Under the pieces are notes generated by a model, which was not told the DNA's origin, did no database searches, and was given only the letters and a program-made list of their open reading frames with translations. A stretch of DNA of 64,000 bases from Wyeomyia smithii. Its lineage: Eukaryota > Arthropoda > Insecta > Diptera > Culicidae. Shown in pieces: positions 49,210 to 61,806 of this stretch. The stretch covers positions 51,059,674-51,123,673 of the forward strand of contig NC_073694.1 in NCBI RefSeq assembly GCF_029784165.1, read 5' to 3'. Numbering within the stretch: the first letter of the stretch is position 1; each line of letters starts with the position of its first letter. The translations under genes were made by a program, and so were the position numbers.

Positions 49210-49385
49210 TTGATCTTCAGAAGTGTTAATACGGAAAAATGAAAATGTTGAATTATTCCGACATAATTGACATAAATCTTCAGCACTGTAGTGGTTACCT
49301 AGGTTACCAATTTGGCTCGTAAACAACTGCAGCGGATACCTAGGTAACCTACGACGACGGGCTGCAGCTACGTTCATTCACGTTG
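49210..49385. repeat. Repeat unit with inverted partner at 55053-55235
   Basis: GAATTATTCCGACATAATTG, GTGGTTACCTAGGTTACC and GATACCTAGGTAACCTACGA, then GACGGGCTGCAGCTACGTTC. The reverse complement recurs at 55053-55235 at roughly 85% identity. Contains the short palindrome GGTTACCTAGGTTACC. Confidence 0.8.
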
Positions 49386-51133
49386 AGTTTTGAGATGGAT
49401 ATGGAAGCGTTGTGGAAAATGGTTTGTTTAACAAAATTCAGGATAAATCTAGCTAATTTTACTAAATATACAATGCTTAACGATTCCATAAAAGCACGAA
49501 AGCATATTTAGTTTATCTGCTCAATGATTTTGTGAAAATTTGGTGTTTAATGCGTGCATTCTTCGTGAATAATAAAGCAGTTTCCCTATTCCTTTATACA
49601 CCACAAACTGTTTGTGATATAGCCAGACCCTTTTATTTTAATGTTGGGCATTCATTTTCGAAGTTTCCTTTATTATTTTCACTTTTCGCGGGCACACTCA
49701 CGCGCGAACTTCTGCAGTTCGAAGATTGCAGGTTTCAAACCTGTCACGGTCTGATGTTTAACCATCACCAGTAGGTTGTCCCAAAGGAAAACTCTATGTT
49801 GCAAGCGTCAAGGTACTCCACCCTGAATTGAAAGATAATGTTGTTTGTAGTGTTTTTGTAAAACATTTTGACTTTTAAAAATATTATTTACAGGCCCAAA
49901 CGTGATTTATGAAAAAATGTTTTTTTCAAGCAAAAAACTTATTTTATTATTGTAGGTTGTAACATGGTCACATTTTGACTTATATAGATATTGTACAAAT
50001 GCATGATTAGAGTTATTTCAATGTAAGGAATTATTATTATAGTATGATTGTTATCCGTATTGTTCACCAAAATCTTCGTTGTATTCTGGTTCACTATTGT
50101 GTGATAATTATTACACCAACTTCAAATCGAATATCTAGATAAGAATGGCACAAGACGCAAGTATGCAAATATCTCAGACACGCACCTTTTCGAGCGAACG
50201 TACAAAGCTTATGCGGCTCTCTGCTGCGGTTCGCATAGCTTCTATGAAAGTCCCTGCTGCGTGAACACTTAACCAGAGGATACTCGGTTAATCTTCATTC
50301 CGTCTTTCCACGGTATTCTCTCCGTCGGGCAAGATCTCTCTTAGTAGGGGAATTCTTCTCTACAAATAAACCAGTGCACTATGTACCGACGTTACCGATT
50401 ATGTAAACCCACAAATCAGTTGAGATCATTTTGGCGAATATGAGAAGCTACCCCTATTGATTGGTTCGGTCTGTTAGGAACTTCACGTCGCTTGTCCAGT
50501 TGCGGTTCGTTCGTTTTCTTCTTTTTTGCTCCAAGGAAGGATTGCTTGGGAATCTCAATCCCCTCCACCCACCTTACCGACCGAAACGGTTAGTTTGATT
50601 GGAGTCTGTTTCCCGTGATGATAAAGTAGTGGGTGGTGGATTTTTGCTAACTGGCCGAGCGACGGGTTGTTTCAAAGACCTCTTCTGCGTTTTTTTCCAC
50701 TGGCGTTGAATTTTCAGATAGCCGTTTAGGTTGGTTGTTGTTGGCCATACCTTCCGCGATTCACAGCTCGGGTTCTTTTACTGAATCCGCCCTGAAAGGA
50801 GATCTCTTGCCGGGCAAATACGACACGACGGTTGATCCCCTCCGGGGGTGGCGCATTGAAGTCAACCGTTTGAGTTCCTTCAGAACGAGAATCACCGAAC
50901 GCGTGACGATCTTCCGCGTTATAAGGTTTATCGCAATGCATTCAGTCATTTTACTCACAACAACATCGCAAAACAGTTATATTTTCCCATAATTTCTAGA
51001 TATAATTCTTCAAAACACATAAAAAAATTTTTCAATCAAAAACCTTTACTGCAAAGCAGTATTCATTACGAAAATTTACACAAAAAGATCTCACCGGGGA
51101 GACTGGTGATCGGCTGGATAATGCGTACTATCG
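49386..51133. other. Intronic DNA, no gene recognised
   Basis: No motif recognised. Overlapping frames on both strands at 50726-50992 are probably non-coding or belong to the leader of the downstream retroelement. Confidence 0.4.
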
Positions 51134-53285
51134 GTGCCAAGTGGACCTATAGGGAAAAATAGACCCCACACGTGGTCCTTAGCCTCTTTTTCATCCACTA
51201 CTATTCCGTCTTCCATGAGGTGCCAGCTGGAATACGAGCAACCAAGGGCAGATCGGGTAACCAACCTTGGTGGGAACCTGGTCGTATGCTGCGTGTTGAC
51301 AGAGAAGGGGGGCTCTTTAGAGTTTCCGAAGGTCTGTCCTCCATGTAAGGAGCGGCTCAAAACGGCGTCTGTACTCCAGGTTAGGGGTGGCCGTTTACGG
51401 TCCACGTGCCTGCGTTCTCGTGGGACTCTAAACAGTGTTGTGCACGATGGCCCTCCGGCATGGCAGGGGGTTGGTGCGCAGGCCTTACAAGCCGCCACCG
51501 AAAAACACTCACAAGTAATGAACGAGGAACAAAGGAATTGGCACAGACCCACGCGACGAAAATGGATTAATGGTTTGAAACTCGGGACGTGGAACTACAG
51601 ATCTCTCAATTTCCAAGGGAGCACACGAGTGCTCTCCGAAGTATTTAAATCCTGTAGGTTCGACGTCGTTGCTCTACAGGAGGTAGAGTTATCTACCAGA
51701 TCTGCGGCAACACAGATTGAGAATCAAGAGCCGGTTCTTCAGCTGATGTTACGCGTCATAAACGTGCATAGCTCTTACCTCGAAAGTACCGAAGACGTCA
51801 AAAAAGAATTTATGCGCAATTAGAGCTAGACTACTACCACTGCCCAAAACATGATATCAAGATCGTCATCGGGGATTTCTACGCTCAGGTCGGCCAGGAG
51901 GAGGAATACAAAGCGCGCATTAGCCGACCAACGAAATGGGCCTAAGACTTATCTACTTTGCCACCTCAAAGAACATGGCTGTGCGTAGTACCTGATTCCA
52001 GCACAACCTCCTACACGAGTATTCCTGGAGGTCATGGAGAATTCCTGGAGGGGGAGTATTCCTGGAGGTCGCGACTGAAGCGCGCATTCGTTCAAAGCTG
52101 CCTTGCTGGAAGAGGACAGGCTGGAAGAAACTCCTCTCGTAGACTGTCGGAACACCATCAAAACAGCCATCAACAGCTTAGCGGAGAACGTCATCGGGCA
52201 TGTGCAGTGGGACGAAACCAACGAATATGCTAATATGCGCAGTGTTACTCGCCGCCTGGAGGAGAAGAAGTATGCAGAGCTGGAACAGCTGCATCATTCT
52301 CAGGAATCGCGGAAGTTCTACCAGACACTAGACGCATTCCACAGAGGATTTGTGCCGCGAGACGAAATCTGCCGGGATAATCATGGTATTTTGACGGACG
52401 ATCGTGAGGTGATCGAAAGGTAAAAGCAGCACTATGACAAAGACCTGAATGACGTCCAGGCAGAGCATCGTGGTGACGGAGAAAGCGATCCCGTCGGTGC
52501 AACAACCGTAGAAGACGTGCCAGCCCCAACGATAGGTGAAGTTAAGGTAGCCATCAAGCAGCTGAAAAACAATAAATCGGCTGTGAAGGATGCCTTCGGA
52601 GCGGAGCTTACAAAAATGCGCCCAGAAAAGCTGACCACCTGTTTGCACTGACTGATTGTAAGAATTTGGGACAAAGAAAAGCTTCCCTATCTATAAGAAA
52701 GGCGAAAAATTGAACTGCGGGAGCAATCGTGCGATCATCGTCCTGAATGCCGCCTACAAAGTGCTTTCCCAAATTATTTTCCGCCGACTTTCACCGCTAG
52801 CCAACAGATTTGTGGGAAGTTATCAGGCCAACTTAGTGGAAGGACGGTCTACGACGAACCAATTTTTACTATACGGCAGATTCTCCAGAAATGCCGTGAA
52901 TACAAAACCCCCACGCACTACCTATTCATCGACTTCAAAGACGCGTATGACACTATCGACCGAAAAGAGCTATGGAAGGTCATGGACGCATGTGGACTTA
53001 CGGGTAAGTTTCTTGGACTGATAAGGCTATGCTGGATAGGACGCAGTGCTATGTGCGGATTTCGGGTGGATTGCAGGGTCCTTTTGAATCCCGAAGGGAG
53101 TTTCAACAAGGTATCCCTCTTACCTTCTATTCATGCGAAGATGGTGTTGGTCTCGAACGACCAGGGGCGCAGTGGGTAAGAATGGTAGACCAGGTAGAGC
53201 GACATCTGGCGGGGAGTACACGGTGTGCCAGAGATTGGAGAGCGGCAGCCAATAATTGAGTAAATTGGAGAAACTTTATGAATCA
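51134..53285 (+). pseudogene. EN+RT non-LTR retrotransposon, plus-strand copy
   Basis: An open frame (51134-51823) leads into the endonuclease start (LKLGTWNYRSLNFQGSTRVL, FDVVALQEVELS). Then come CPKHDIKIVIGDFYAQVGQE (51840-51900, in a new frame; normally G-D-F-N-A, here Tyr for Asn), EDRLEETPLVDCRNTIKTAI and LEEKKYAELEQLHHSQES (52103-52310). Next are VPAPTIGEVKVAIKQLKNNK (about 52515), frame-shifted NAAYKVLSQIIFRRLSPLA (52750), FIDFKDAYDTIDRKELWKV (about 52927) and a C-terminal GAQWVRMVDQVERH near 53165. The palm core with FADD is deleted near 53140. It is dead. Confidence 0.85.
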
Positions 53286-53339
53286 GGCCTTGTTCTGATT
53301 CCACAGCAAATAAGGAGAAGCCTGACAACTTGTCGAATA

Positions 53340-53560
53340 ACCATCAGTATGCAAGTCCGATCGGTGGGCTGCTGCTTGCAGTCCTTAACAAACATCCAGG
53401 TATCGCAGTTAGTGTATCCATTTAGGGAAGTAAGACGAGTAATCCTTCCCATGCTGACTGCGTCAAAGCCAAAAGTTTACTACGATATCTGAAGGAGACA
53501 ATGGGTCACAAGCGGGTACATAGCGTCTACAACCCATCGTTACAAGTCAACTAGACCTTT
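53340..53560 (+). pseudogene. Ty1/copia pol fragment, second copy
   Basis: Plus-strand frames read YASPIGGLLLAVLNKHPGIA VSVSI, then after a shift SHADCVKAKSLLRYLKETMG and HKRVHS. This is the copia RT C-terminal/connection region (Y-x-S-P-I-G-x-L-L-Y and A-K-R-L-L-R-Y-L-K-G-T). It follows directly after the EN+RT element. It represents a later part of pol than the fragment at 16027-16960. Confidence 0.75.
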
Positions 53561-54264
53561 GTGACCTTTGTGAAGCGAGAAAGGAAACTTGTGTGAAGTA
53601 AAACCACTCGTGCAAATACATATAAAAATTCACAATAGTAGAGTACTGTTGGTTTAAACAAGTCTTAAATCGTAAAATTTTATACATTTTGATATTTACT
53701 AGACAAACCACATTCTTATTATGCATTGGTTTAACTCGGTTCCAAGATTTAAGTGGATGAGAATGATAATTTATGTACTTCCCTTACTAATAAAAGTCTT
53801 TTTCCTGTGATCTTCGTGGAGATGTAGAGGTGACAACGGTCTCCAAACAGCAAAGGTCACAATAACATTTCTTCCCTCTTTCCGCCTGATTGCAAGGACG
53901 AGGCCGGCGCCGTTATCGCCCCTCAAAGTATTGTATAGTAAAGTGAACTTGTCCACTTAGAATGGTCACTCCCAGGCCCATTCTGATTCATTATGCAATT
54001 TTACTGATTTCAATCAATCACGGAGTAGCAACCATTAATATGTGCAATCAGTTAAGCTAAGCTAACTGAAACGTTCCACACATTTTTATTTATTTTGCAT
54101 CTCTATTTTTTTTTTTTTTGGTCGCGTGAAACATGATTTAAGATATTTGGCAATAAACTTTTTGTTAAGCGAATAAATTTTAACTTGGGGATATTTTCAT
54201 GTTCGACTATCTTTAAACTGAAAAAAAGTTCTCAATTATGGTGATGGTGAGCAAAATTATAACA
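53561..54264. other. Possible copia 3' flank, otherwise unassigned
   Basis: TGTTGGTTTAAACAAG near 53648 resembles the start of a copia LTR, but no second LTR copy or closing CA was found. Not called as an LTR. Confidence 0.3.
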
Positions 54265-54720
54265 CAGATATTCCTCGTTATGACGTAACTATTTTTTCCA
54301 ACTCGTTTCGTTACTTCGAATTTACGTTATATCGATTCATATTTTTATACTAAATTCACCAGGAAAGTAACTTTTATTATTGTTTTGAACATGATTCACA
54401 ATTTCAGAGTACCGTTGTTTCCATCATTCATTTTTCTTATTTAAATTACCGATTTATTTGTCACAACAGAAATTATACCATAGAGTGACATGAAAAACGA
54501 ACATATTAAAAAAGTTTATAACATGTTTTAAATGCTACCTAATGCTTGTTTTCGATTAACTTGTGGAGATTTCTGACCATCCAAGCACTTTCATTTAAAG
54601 TTCAGTCAAATTTAAAAATTTGAAAATCACGTTATATGGACTAAAATATTGCTTTATATCGATTTACGTTATAAAGAAGTTATGTTGTAAGGTAGGTTAC
54701 GTTATAACGAAGAATACCTG
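54265..54720. mobile_element. MITE with CAG-type inverted ends, 456 bp
   Basis: Left CAGATATTCCTCGTTATGAC and right end the complement of CAGGTATTCTTCGTTATAAC. Subterminal ACGTTATA words recur in both halves. TA follows the right end, but the left flank is CA. Likely Tc1/pogo-type and old. Confidence 0.65.
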
Positions 54721-55052
54721 TATAATCTTTTTCTTTTTGTTGAACAATTTTGTTGAGCTGAAATTCTAAAATTTGGGATTATTTTTTGGTAATACTCTAT
54801 GCATATTTCAACACATCTTTGCTAACTGTTCTACTAGAAATCCATTTGATCCGTTTGATATTGAGTTAAAATAAGGAACTGCTCGTTTTATTAGATCGGC
54901 TATCAACGAATAAAAGGGGTTTCAAGCTGATCACTTTTGTATGTGCACTGTTTCGGCAAATAAATCAGGTGTCAAGTTGCGGATATTTATGTACGGATAT
55001 TTACGCCCCCTTATTCAACACACTGTTAATCATGAATGAAACATATTATCAT

Positions 55053-55235
55053 GAATGAACGTAGCCGCAGCCCGTCGTAGTAGGTTACCTAGATATCCGC
55101 TATAGTTGTTTGCGTGCAAAAGTGGTAACCTAGGTAACCACTACAGTGCTGTAGATTTATGTCAATTGTGTCGGAATAATTCAACATTTACAGTATGATT
55201 TTTTCGTATTAACAGGAACTGATTTGACAACTTTA
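55053..55235. repeat. Inverted partner of the 49210-49385 repeat
   Basis: GAATGAACGTAGCCGCAGCC, GTAGGTTACCTAGATATCCG, GGTAACCTAGGTAACCACTA and GTGTCGGAATAATTCAACAT match the other copy in reverse. Similarity stops abruptly on both sides. Confidence 0.8.
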
Positions 55236-56979
55236 GATTTTATTCAAAGCAGTGAAAACAAATGAAAATACAGTTGAAATTAAGGAATTGTGGAAATTCA
55301 TCTCATATATGTCTGCTAATTCAAGCTTGTTTTTGGAAATTTGAGGTGAACATTTCAAAGATTAAAGTATTCTTAGTGTAACGAGTTATTTTGTTCAGTG
55401 ATTAAAATAAAAAGTGGTCCGCCAGTGACGAAAAAACTTTGGTTGGCTGCTGAACGGGTCCCGTTGTAGCCATATAGAACGATGCGCGGATTTTATTTTC
55501 TGAGGTAGGTGATTGAATTAAATGAGTTTTCCAGTGCAGATGCCCGACTATAATATCAAATTTAGTGCTTTTAAGTGAGCTTTTGAGGATTATACTTTAT
55601 GATGAATCTAAAGTGAACTAAGAAGAATCCATTCCATGGATTAGCAGATTGGTTTTAAAAGAAAATATGCGTTTTCCCTGTTTTTAATTGTGTTTACATG
55701 TTGAATGAGATGAATATACGGGCTTAGATGAATAATGGAGCAGTTCCCCCACTATTTCTCATTTTCGATTCGCCTCAGTTTCTACATTTCTCTATTTCAC
55801 CAGTTGCAAACCATCCTTTGGGAGTTTTTCATCACAATGGTCTTGATATTGATTTGAAACTAGACACATAACCATCGTCCAAAAATTGTTCTAATCCTCT
55901 ATGCTTGTACTTATAAAGTGAATTAATTTGCCTCGCCATTCATAACGCACAAACCATGTTCGAACAATATGCTGGTCACTTTGATGTTGAAAATGCGTTC
56001 CGGAACGACGTCAGAAGCATCCCCAGGGAAAGAACGAGAAAACTGCAGTCCATAGCGATAAAAGCAATTTTCTCTTATCTGGAATAGTTTGAATTTCTTT
56101 CCCTCCTCCAATACCAATACTTTCCACCGAAGCTGATGCACCAAGTTGCATCCAGCAGCCCTAAGCAGGGAGTAAGCTGCAGTCTTCCTCTATCGGTAAC
56201 AATTTTCACTTTCTATTTGATTTCACTGCTCGAGAAAGATGAGTCCTCTGCTTTTCTCGCATAACTTTCTCGCTTTGTCCCCAATGCACCACCTGCAAGC
56301 CCCGGAGGATCGTAAGTGATTCCTACTGTTCATACCATCGTCATTCAGTTTTCCAGTCCAGGGCAATTTTCTTTTCGACCAAGTCACCTTAACGAACAAT
56401 AATAATACAATCAAGGCTTCCGTAAGCGAAAAGTTTACCACACGATCTGTGGCAGAGCTGTAGACTCACCGACATGGACTAGTTTCGTGCTTTGTCATCC
56501 GGAGAATATATACGATGGATTCCGTAATGCAATTTGAAACTGGATGAAATTCAATTTACGAACTTCAGTGTGGCGCTTCCCTTCAATCGGTCGAACTGAG
56601 GAGGAAGCGACATTTCTCAAACACTCAGTAGGGCTTAGAGGGAAATCTTGGTACGCTGCTCAGCAAACTCAAACATCAGTGTTTGAGCTGATTGCCTTTG
56701 CAGAACTGTAAATATTTACTTGTGATACTCGAACAGCCAGAGCGTGGGATGAAGTAAATGATAAGGCTTTTAAAATAATAAAAGCCTGATTAAGAGTGCA
56801 TTGCATCGGAGATCAAATTTGGAGCAGCACAGGATCTCATGCATCTGTAAATTCTAACCCATTCGAACTAGATGGATTACTCTCACTTTGATGAACAATG
56901 TAATTGCCAGGAAAATGGAACGTGAACAGAGACCTAATGTGTATGTGTGTGTGGTTATAATTAATGGAAAATTGCTTAC
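55236..56979. other. Intronic DNA, no gene recognised
   Basis: Nothing recognised apart from short unsupported open frames on the minus strand (55923-56144, 56223-56441). Confidence 0.45.
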
Positions 56980-57145
56980 CTTGAAAGGAAAACCACAGGT
57001 TAACCAGGAAAGGATGCTCCAGCGATGCCAGGAGTTCCACCTCTTTCAGGACACCCCCGAGTGCGCCCCGACCGATGCAGGCATTGCGGCTGACATATTT
57101 CATGGCGAACAGACTGCCACTGTCCCGCTTTTGTACGATGCAGAC
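56980..57145 (-). CDS. STK32: STK32-like kinase, ATP-site exon
   Basis: 166 bp, entering in phase 0 after acceptor CCATTGATTCCAG and leaving one G before donor GTAAGC. It encodes VCIVQKRDSGSLFAMKYVSR, then NACIGRGALGGVLKEVELLA and SLEHPFLVNLWFSFQ. This is the beta-2 to beta-4 part of the N-lobe: the MKY lysine is the ATP-binding lysine, the Glu in LKEVELL is the helix-C partner, and EHPFLVNLW(F/Y)SFQ is a strong STK32/YANK signature. The exon before it should end with the glycine loop (G-x-G-x-F-G-K); I could not find it in 57146-64000. Confidence 0.95.
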
Positions 57146-59804
57146 CTGGAATCAATGGAAAACCTATGTTAACATCTTCGCCTATCCGAACGGTATATGC
57201 TTGTAGGAGAGAAGCAAGGATAGCTGTACATTCCTCGTAACGGTTTGATAAATGAAATGAGAAATGCATTCCCCTTTTCTGCACGTTTAGAATGACGTTC
57301 TATTGGAATATTCCATTCTTTTGTGAACCCCTTATTACCTTGTCTTCAAATTCTGAGTTGGAATCTCGTTTACTAACGTTTGTTTCAAAAAAAAAACTAT
57401 AGGACTCTAAATGTTTTCAGAATGCGATATTAGTACTAAATACTCTTATAGTTAATCCCTATCATAAATGAAATTCTATGGATTTGTCTGAATTTTGCGG
57501 TTGATGATACCGCTTGACAGCAGCAACGAAACAGTAACGCAGCGTTACCTTAAGCTGTTAAGCATTTTTTTCAACCTATGAAGGTTTTTTCAAACGACAA
57601 TTTGCGTACTATTCGGCGTACAAATTGATTTTGAGTTTGTGAAAAGCGGTTATAAAACTACACCCAACGCAAACGGGGAACATTTTATTACTTTAGGGCA
57701 ATTTTTTATTACTTATTGTGTCTTATGACTGCGCATTATACACAAATAGTAATAAACGAAAAGTAACAAAAATTATGACGGGCACACGCTTGCCGAAGTT
57801 GCGAATATTGTTCTGGATGGGCACGAGTTTTGTATTTTCAAACAGGTGCAAATGAGTTTCCATGAACCAATGAGTATGTGTTTGCGAATGTTTTTGTTTT
57901 TCTCTAACGCAGTTTACAGATCGTGATGTCATTTAAAGACGCATTTCAAGTCTTTGAGATCATCAACGTTTGCATACTCTCCGACGGGGAAAATGCTGCT
58001 TGGCAGCTCTTGTCATATTCTTCCTCTATTCCGTATGCATACAACGAGCGAACTAATACACGCTCACCGGATGAATTGGAGATTGAAGAAACTTGTAACA
58101 TGTGCAACATATGCGACGGTGTGTGATTTTTTTTAACTTGAGATGGAAAGGGAGCAGTTTATGACAGAAAAAATCTTGCATGTGGTTGCACGACCATTAT
58201 TAGATGGTCGTACTCCCGTAACACGTGCTAAATATATGACAGTATGTGTTGTTACTTGACTGGGGAAGAATTTTCTTGCCTTTTTAGTAATAGGTTTGTT
58301 ACCTTAAAGGCAATTTTGCGCTATTGCTTCTAAGGTAATAAGGAAAAGTTTTGCGTGTATACACATTATAAATGAATTTTCATCAATCTCTGTCCCAAGA
58401 GCAACCGAATCGACTAAAAAAGGGTAAATATTGCGATTTTCTTTTCATCTCTTTCTCATAAAGGTAAACTTTACCGTCGCCAATTTTGCTAATTGCTACC
58501 AATTGACAGTTACTAGAGATTATTAAAGAGTTATTTCAACAGAAGAATATTGCAATTAGCGCCCTCGCTAATTCCACTCGAAAAAAATCCAACGAACGAA
58601 CGTATAACTCAATGAAACGACAGAATGCTGTGATGAGAGTCTGGAAACTTCTCCCAAAACCCGCAACCTTCCAATTTACAGCACTTCCCGCAGTTTTCAA
58701 AACGTTCTCCTGTAGTACTTTTCACTCTTTTACAAGCTCTCCACGTGAATTTTTCCACCAGCGCTCATCGTCGCATCGCATGAATATCACACTTTTTTTC
58801 TGCTTCCCAAACTAACCACAATCCACCAGTAGTGGCACCAGCTAATTGAACAACTTCCTATTTTATTCCACTCCAGTGCGAAAAGCATCACGTTACGAAC
58901 GAAGTGAATTTTCTACGGCGCCCAACCGCGGTCCGCTCAGGATTATGGACAAAAACCAAGCTCATAATGTTGTAGAGAGGGTTCTGCTGTGATGGGACGT
59001 GTTGGGAACCAGATGCTAGATGCACAGTTTCCTCGCATAGTAAGCTGCTTTTTGTAATGCTCCTGCCGCAGCCCGCAGCTCTTTATTTCTTCCAAATAGA
59101 GATCTGGTTCGGGGGAAGGGGGGAAGCTAACCTCTATTGGGCACGTGTTTTTTCCCTAACAGGCGAAAGTTTGTTTGTTGTTTAGAAGGGCTGGCAGGCT
59201 CACGCACCACGAAACGTATCTCCTGTTACGTTAGAGGCAGCTTTGATCTTTTTTCCGGAGGCACACTGGCCAACCACGGAAACTCTGTCGCACTGCTGGC
59301 AGGCTCAGTTTGCTGGACCCCCGTGGCAGAATTATAGTAAGCCCATGCGCTAAGCTCAGTGCATTTGCTTTAATAGTTAACGAACGGTTCGTCAGCAGAA
59401 GTGTACGTTAGACTGCACTAGGGAATTGTTTACTTTCCATTCGTGACGTGCACCCGAGGTTCCGAGTTTGTTGGGCCTCAATTCTACATCTTGTGGCTGA
59501 AGGTTGTTTCAGAATAGCGAAAGCAGAGCACCTTACAACTACCCTAGTCTGTTTAGTACATAGAATGTTAATTGGCGTAATTATGAACACAGTTGGATTT
59601 TTCTTTATAACCAACATATTTTTTATTCCATGCGTGTATAGGAACGGATGGAATGAAAAAATATGGTGCATGGAAATGGAATGTGCAAAGGTATTTTACG
59701 TTGGTATATATCTTTATTGTATTCATTAAACGTCAAAACCTCACACATCGAGAGCTTCAAATCTTATTGTATACCAGAAAAAATTCGCATTCATATAATT
59801 GTTA
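57146..59804. other. No gene recognised
   Basis: Expected to hold the kinase's first coding exon if the neighbouring gene at 61518 is separate, but no glycine-loop exon was recognised. Unsupported frames occur at 57723-57932, 57923-58136 and 58612-58815. Confidence 0.4.
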
Positions 59805-59990
59805 TATAGTGTATCGGTTTTATTATCGTCAGGGGTGTAAATGATGTCCAAGATCGTTACTCTCTTGCATGATGGTTCTTCATAATGCAGAGTACCTCTG
59901 CAAAATGCAAAATATTAGTTCTCTATGACTTCATTATTCTGTCGGACGATAATAAATAAAACCTGACGATAATAGAGTCGATACCCTATA
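59805..59990. mobile_element. MITE (ACGATAATA family), intact copy
   Basis: Left TATAGTGTATCGG then TTATTATCGTCAGG; right CCTGACGATAATAGAGTCGA then TACCCTATA. The ends are inverted repeats of about 28 bp, with TA steps at both borders. The inverse copy at 48650-49042 is interrupted. Confidence 0.75.
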
Positions 59991-60337
59991 CGAGTACAAA
60001 ATACACTGAGAGGTATTTTTTGGGCAATTCAAAACCAGCAAGGTTATGGCTGCTTCTATGGAAAATTAACACTCAATTTGAAACTAGAAAAAAAAACAGC
60101 CATGGAGTCGAATCGATTTAGTCCAGTTAAGATTCTCATAAAGTAGGAATCTAAAGACTCCTTTAAAGCTCTGAAAATTCAATAATCTCAAAATCCTATC
60201 CCAGAAAACAGATTTGTCGCACTGCTCCACACGGTCACCACGAGATTCGCTCGAAAACGGAACCACTTTCTACATTAACCATTCACATTATCTTTCGCTA
60301 CACCAAAAATGATTAAATATTAAATGGACATACACTA

Positions 60338-60482
60338 AGGTCGCTTTTTACGCGGATTCCGGAATTTCTTCACTTGCATTCCGGAATTTACGCGGTTTTT
60401 ATTACGCGGATTCCGGAGTTTTCGCGTTTTTTTACGCGGATTCTTTGTAGGCAGCACGTATCCCCCGCGTAAAAAGCGAGAA
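60338..60482. mobile_element. Short MITE with CGCTTTTTACGCGG ends
   Basis: CGCTTTTTACGCGG at 60342 is mirrored by CCGCGTAAAAAGCG ending at 60479. The word ACGCGGATTCCGGA (or a close variant) recurs three to four times between. About 145 bp and non-coding; the minus-strand frame with K/R/N-rich repeats is a by-product. Confidence 0.75.
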
Positions 60483-60566
60483 AAATAAACAGTTCTAAAA
60501 ATGAAGTTGAAATATATGGGAAGAATTTCAACCACATCTTTTTACTCTGTTAATGATAATCTAAGG

Positions 60567-60930
60567 TTTTTTTCTTCACATATCATTTATTTGACACGGC
60601 ACAAACACAATTCAATGTTTAACTGCGTCAATTATATCTGATGACTTAAAATCTAAAAGCAAATTTTTTATCCTCGCTGCCGACTACGAGCTGAAATTAA
60701 GTCTAACTTAAAACTAGCATGGATTTTTCATGGGCCATGAATATGCAGCATGTATGAATTTGTTCTGCTGAGCCAAGATGTCGTGAGCTGGGACAGGGGC
60801 TTGTAATTCTCGGCTCCTGGAGGTATTGTGCGGGGTCTAGTCGCTGGTTCTGTGCTTAAGGTTCAAACGTGTTCTTGTCGTTTTGTTGGGTGTAGACGGA
60901 GGGGAACGGGACTAGACTGGGGCAGGGATG
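60567..60930 (-). pseudogene. Jockey-clade non-LTR 3' end, second copy
   Basis: The 3' UTR matches the 18909-19109 segment (TATTTGACACGGCACAA, TATCCTCGCTGCCGACTACG). The preceding minus-strand residues AHDILAQQNKFIHAAYSWPM parallel the CDILAQRNLPCMLLVYSYLK end of the other copy. An A-rich tail shows as TTTTTTTCTTC at 60567. Only the extreme C-terminus of ORF2 remains. Confidence 0.8.
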
Positions 60931-61517
60931 GATTTCAGGAAAACGTATAAAAGGGACATGTAGGGTAGGTCACGGCTTGCCAAGATATCACGAACAGGTA
61001 CAGCTGGTTGCCAACCCAGATTTTACCCACACAAAAAACATGCTGAAAAGGTATTATTATTGCGACATTATCTTTTTGATAAAACCTATTTCTGAATTTT
61101 AGAAATCAACAAGTTTGCATACTACTAGAGCAAACTAAACATCAAAAAATAGTAACACTGATTAGCGGAACTGAGTTCACTCAGTTTCATCGAATTGTCA
61201 TATTTGTGATTCTTGAATATTTTGAATTTTTTGACTCAATACTGTCTGACTCAATACTTAGTAACTATGTTTCTTCTCCTTTTAGGAAAGATCCATATTT
61301 TACTAAAATGAGTAGGATTCCACGTAATTAGTAGTTAAAATGACTGAGCGTGTAAGGCATGTTTATGGTTTTAATTTGTGCGAGTGTTCCCTATAAAAAA
61401 ATCGAAAAATATAAAATCCGGAACATAGTTACATAGCTGGAAGGGATGTCGAAGAAGATAATTATTTGCGTTACGTAATTAATAGACGTTCTCTAATGCG
61501 CCATTTTGGCAAAGAAC
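60931..61517. other. No gene recognised; would include the 3' UTR of the gene ending at 61518
   Basis: Mixed AT-rich DNA. No convincing minus-strand AATAAA was seen directly downstream of the TGA. Confidence 0.4.
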
Positions 61518-61541
61518 TCATTCAGAATATCTGTAAAATGC
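61518..61541 (-). CDS. Unidentified gene, terminal exon D
   Basis: After acceptor TTATCCCTTTCAG, phase 0 gives AFYRYSE and TGA. It follows exon C in phase. Other phases from this acceptor give either an earlier stop or HFTDILNEFFAKMAH and a stop, so the exact C-terminus depends on the donor used for exon C. The exon is short and the least certain of the four. Confidence 0.5.
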   Translation of the reverse strand, partial: AFYRYSE

Positions 61542-61620
61542 CTGAAAGGGATAACATAAAACATTGAATATGGGTGCGTGTGTATATGTGTATGTGTGTA
61601 TGTGTCCCACACATTTTTAC

Positions 61621-61806
61621 CTTACAAACGCCAAATTCTATTGCAAAGAGTCCATTTATCTTGCTTGAAGTTTGTTTCATTAATTGACTAAGGCGAGTGC
61701 CTAGTAATGATAAAAATATTTCCAGAGCCAACACGGTTTGTTTTATCGATAAACTGTCTTCGGCAAAGTTGAGGATACAGATTTCGTCCTTCAGAAAAAG
61801 TAAACT
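61621..61806 (-). CDS. Unidentified gene, exon C
   Basis: 186 bp, exactly 62 codons, with acceptor AAATTTTTTTACAG and donor GTAAAA. It encodes SLLFLKDEICILNFAEDSLS, IKQTVLALEIFLSLLGTRLS, then QLMKQTSSKINGLFAIEFGV and CK. This is rich in Leu/Ile and looks helical. It is not recognised as a known family; the weak resemblance of the tail to insect chemoreceptor C-termini is not enough for a call. Open throughout with strong borders, so probably real. Confidence 0.65.

Noticed and set aside
53648..53960. Copia LTR starting TGTTGG
   Set aside because: No second LTR, no clear CA end and no TSD; left unassigned.
61621..61806. Insect odorant or gustatory receptor C-terminal exon
   Set aside because: Length and hydrophobicity are suggestive, but the characteristic C-terminal receptor motif is absent and the upstream exons do not look like membrane helices.
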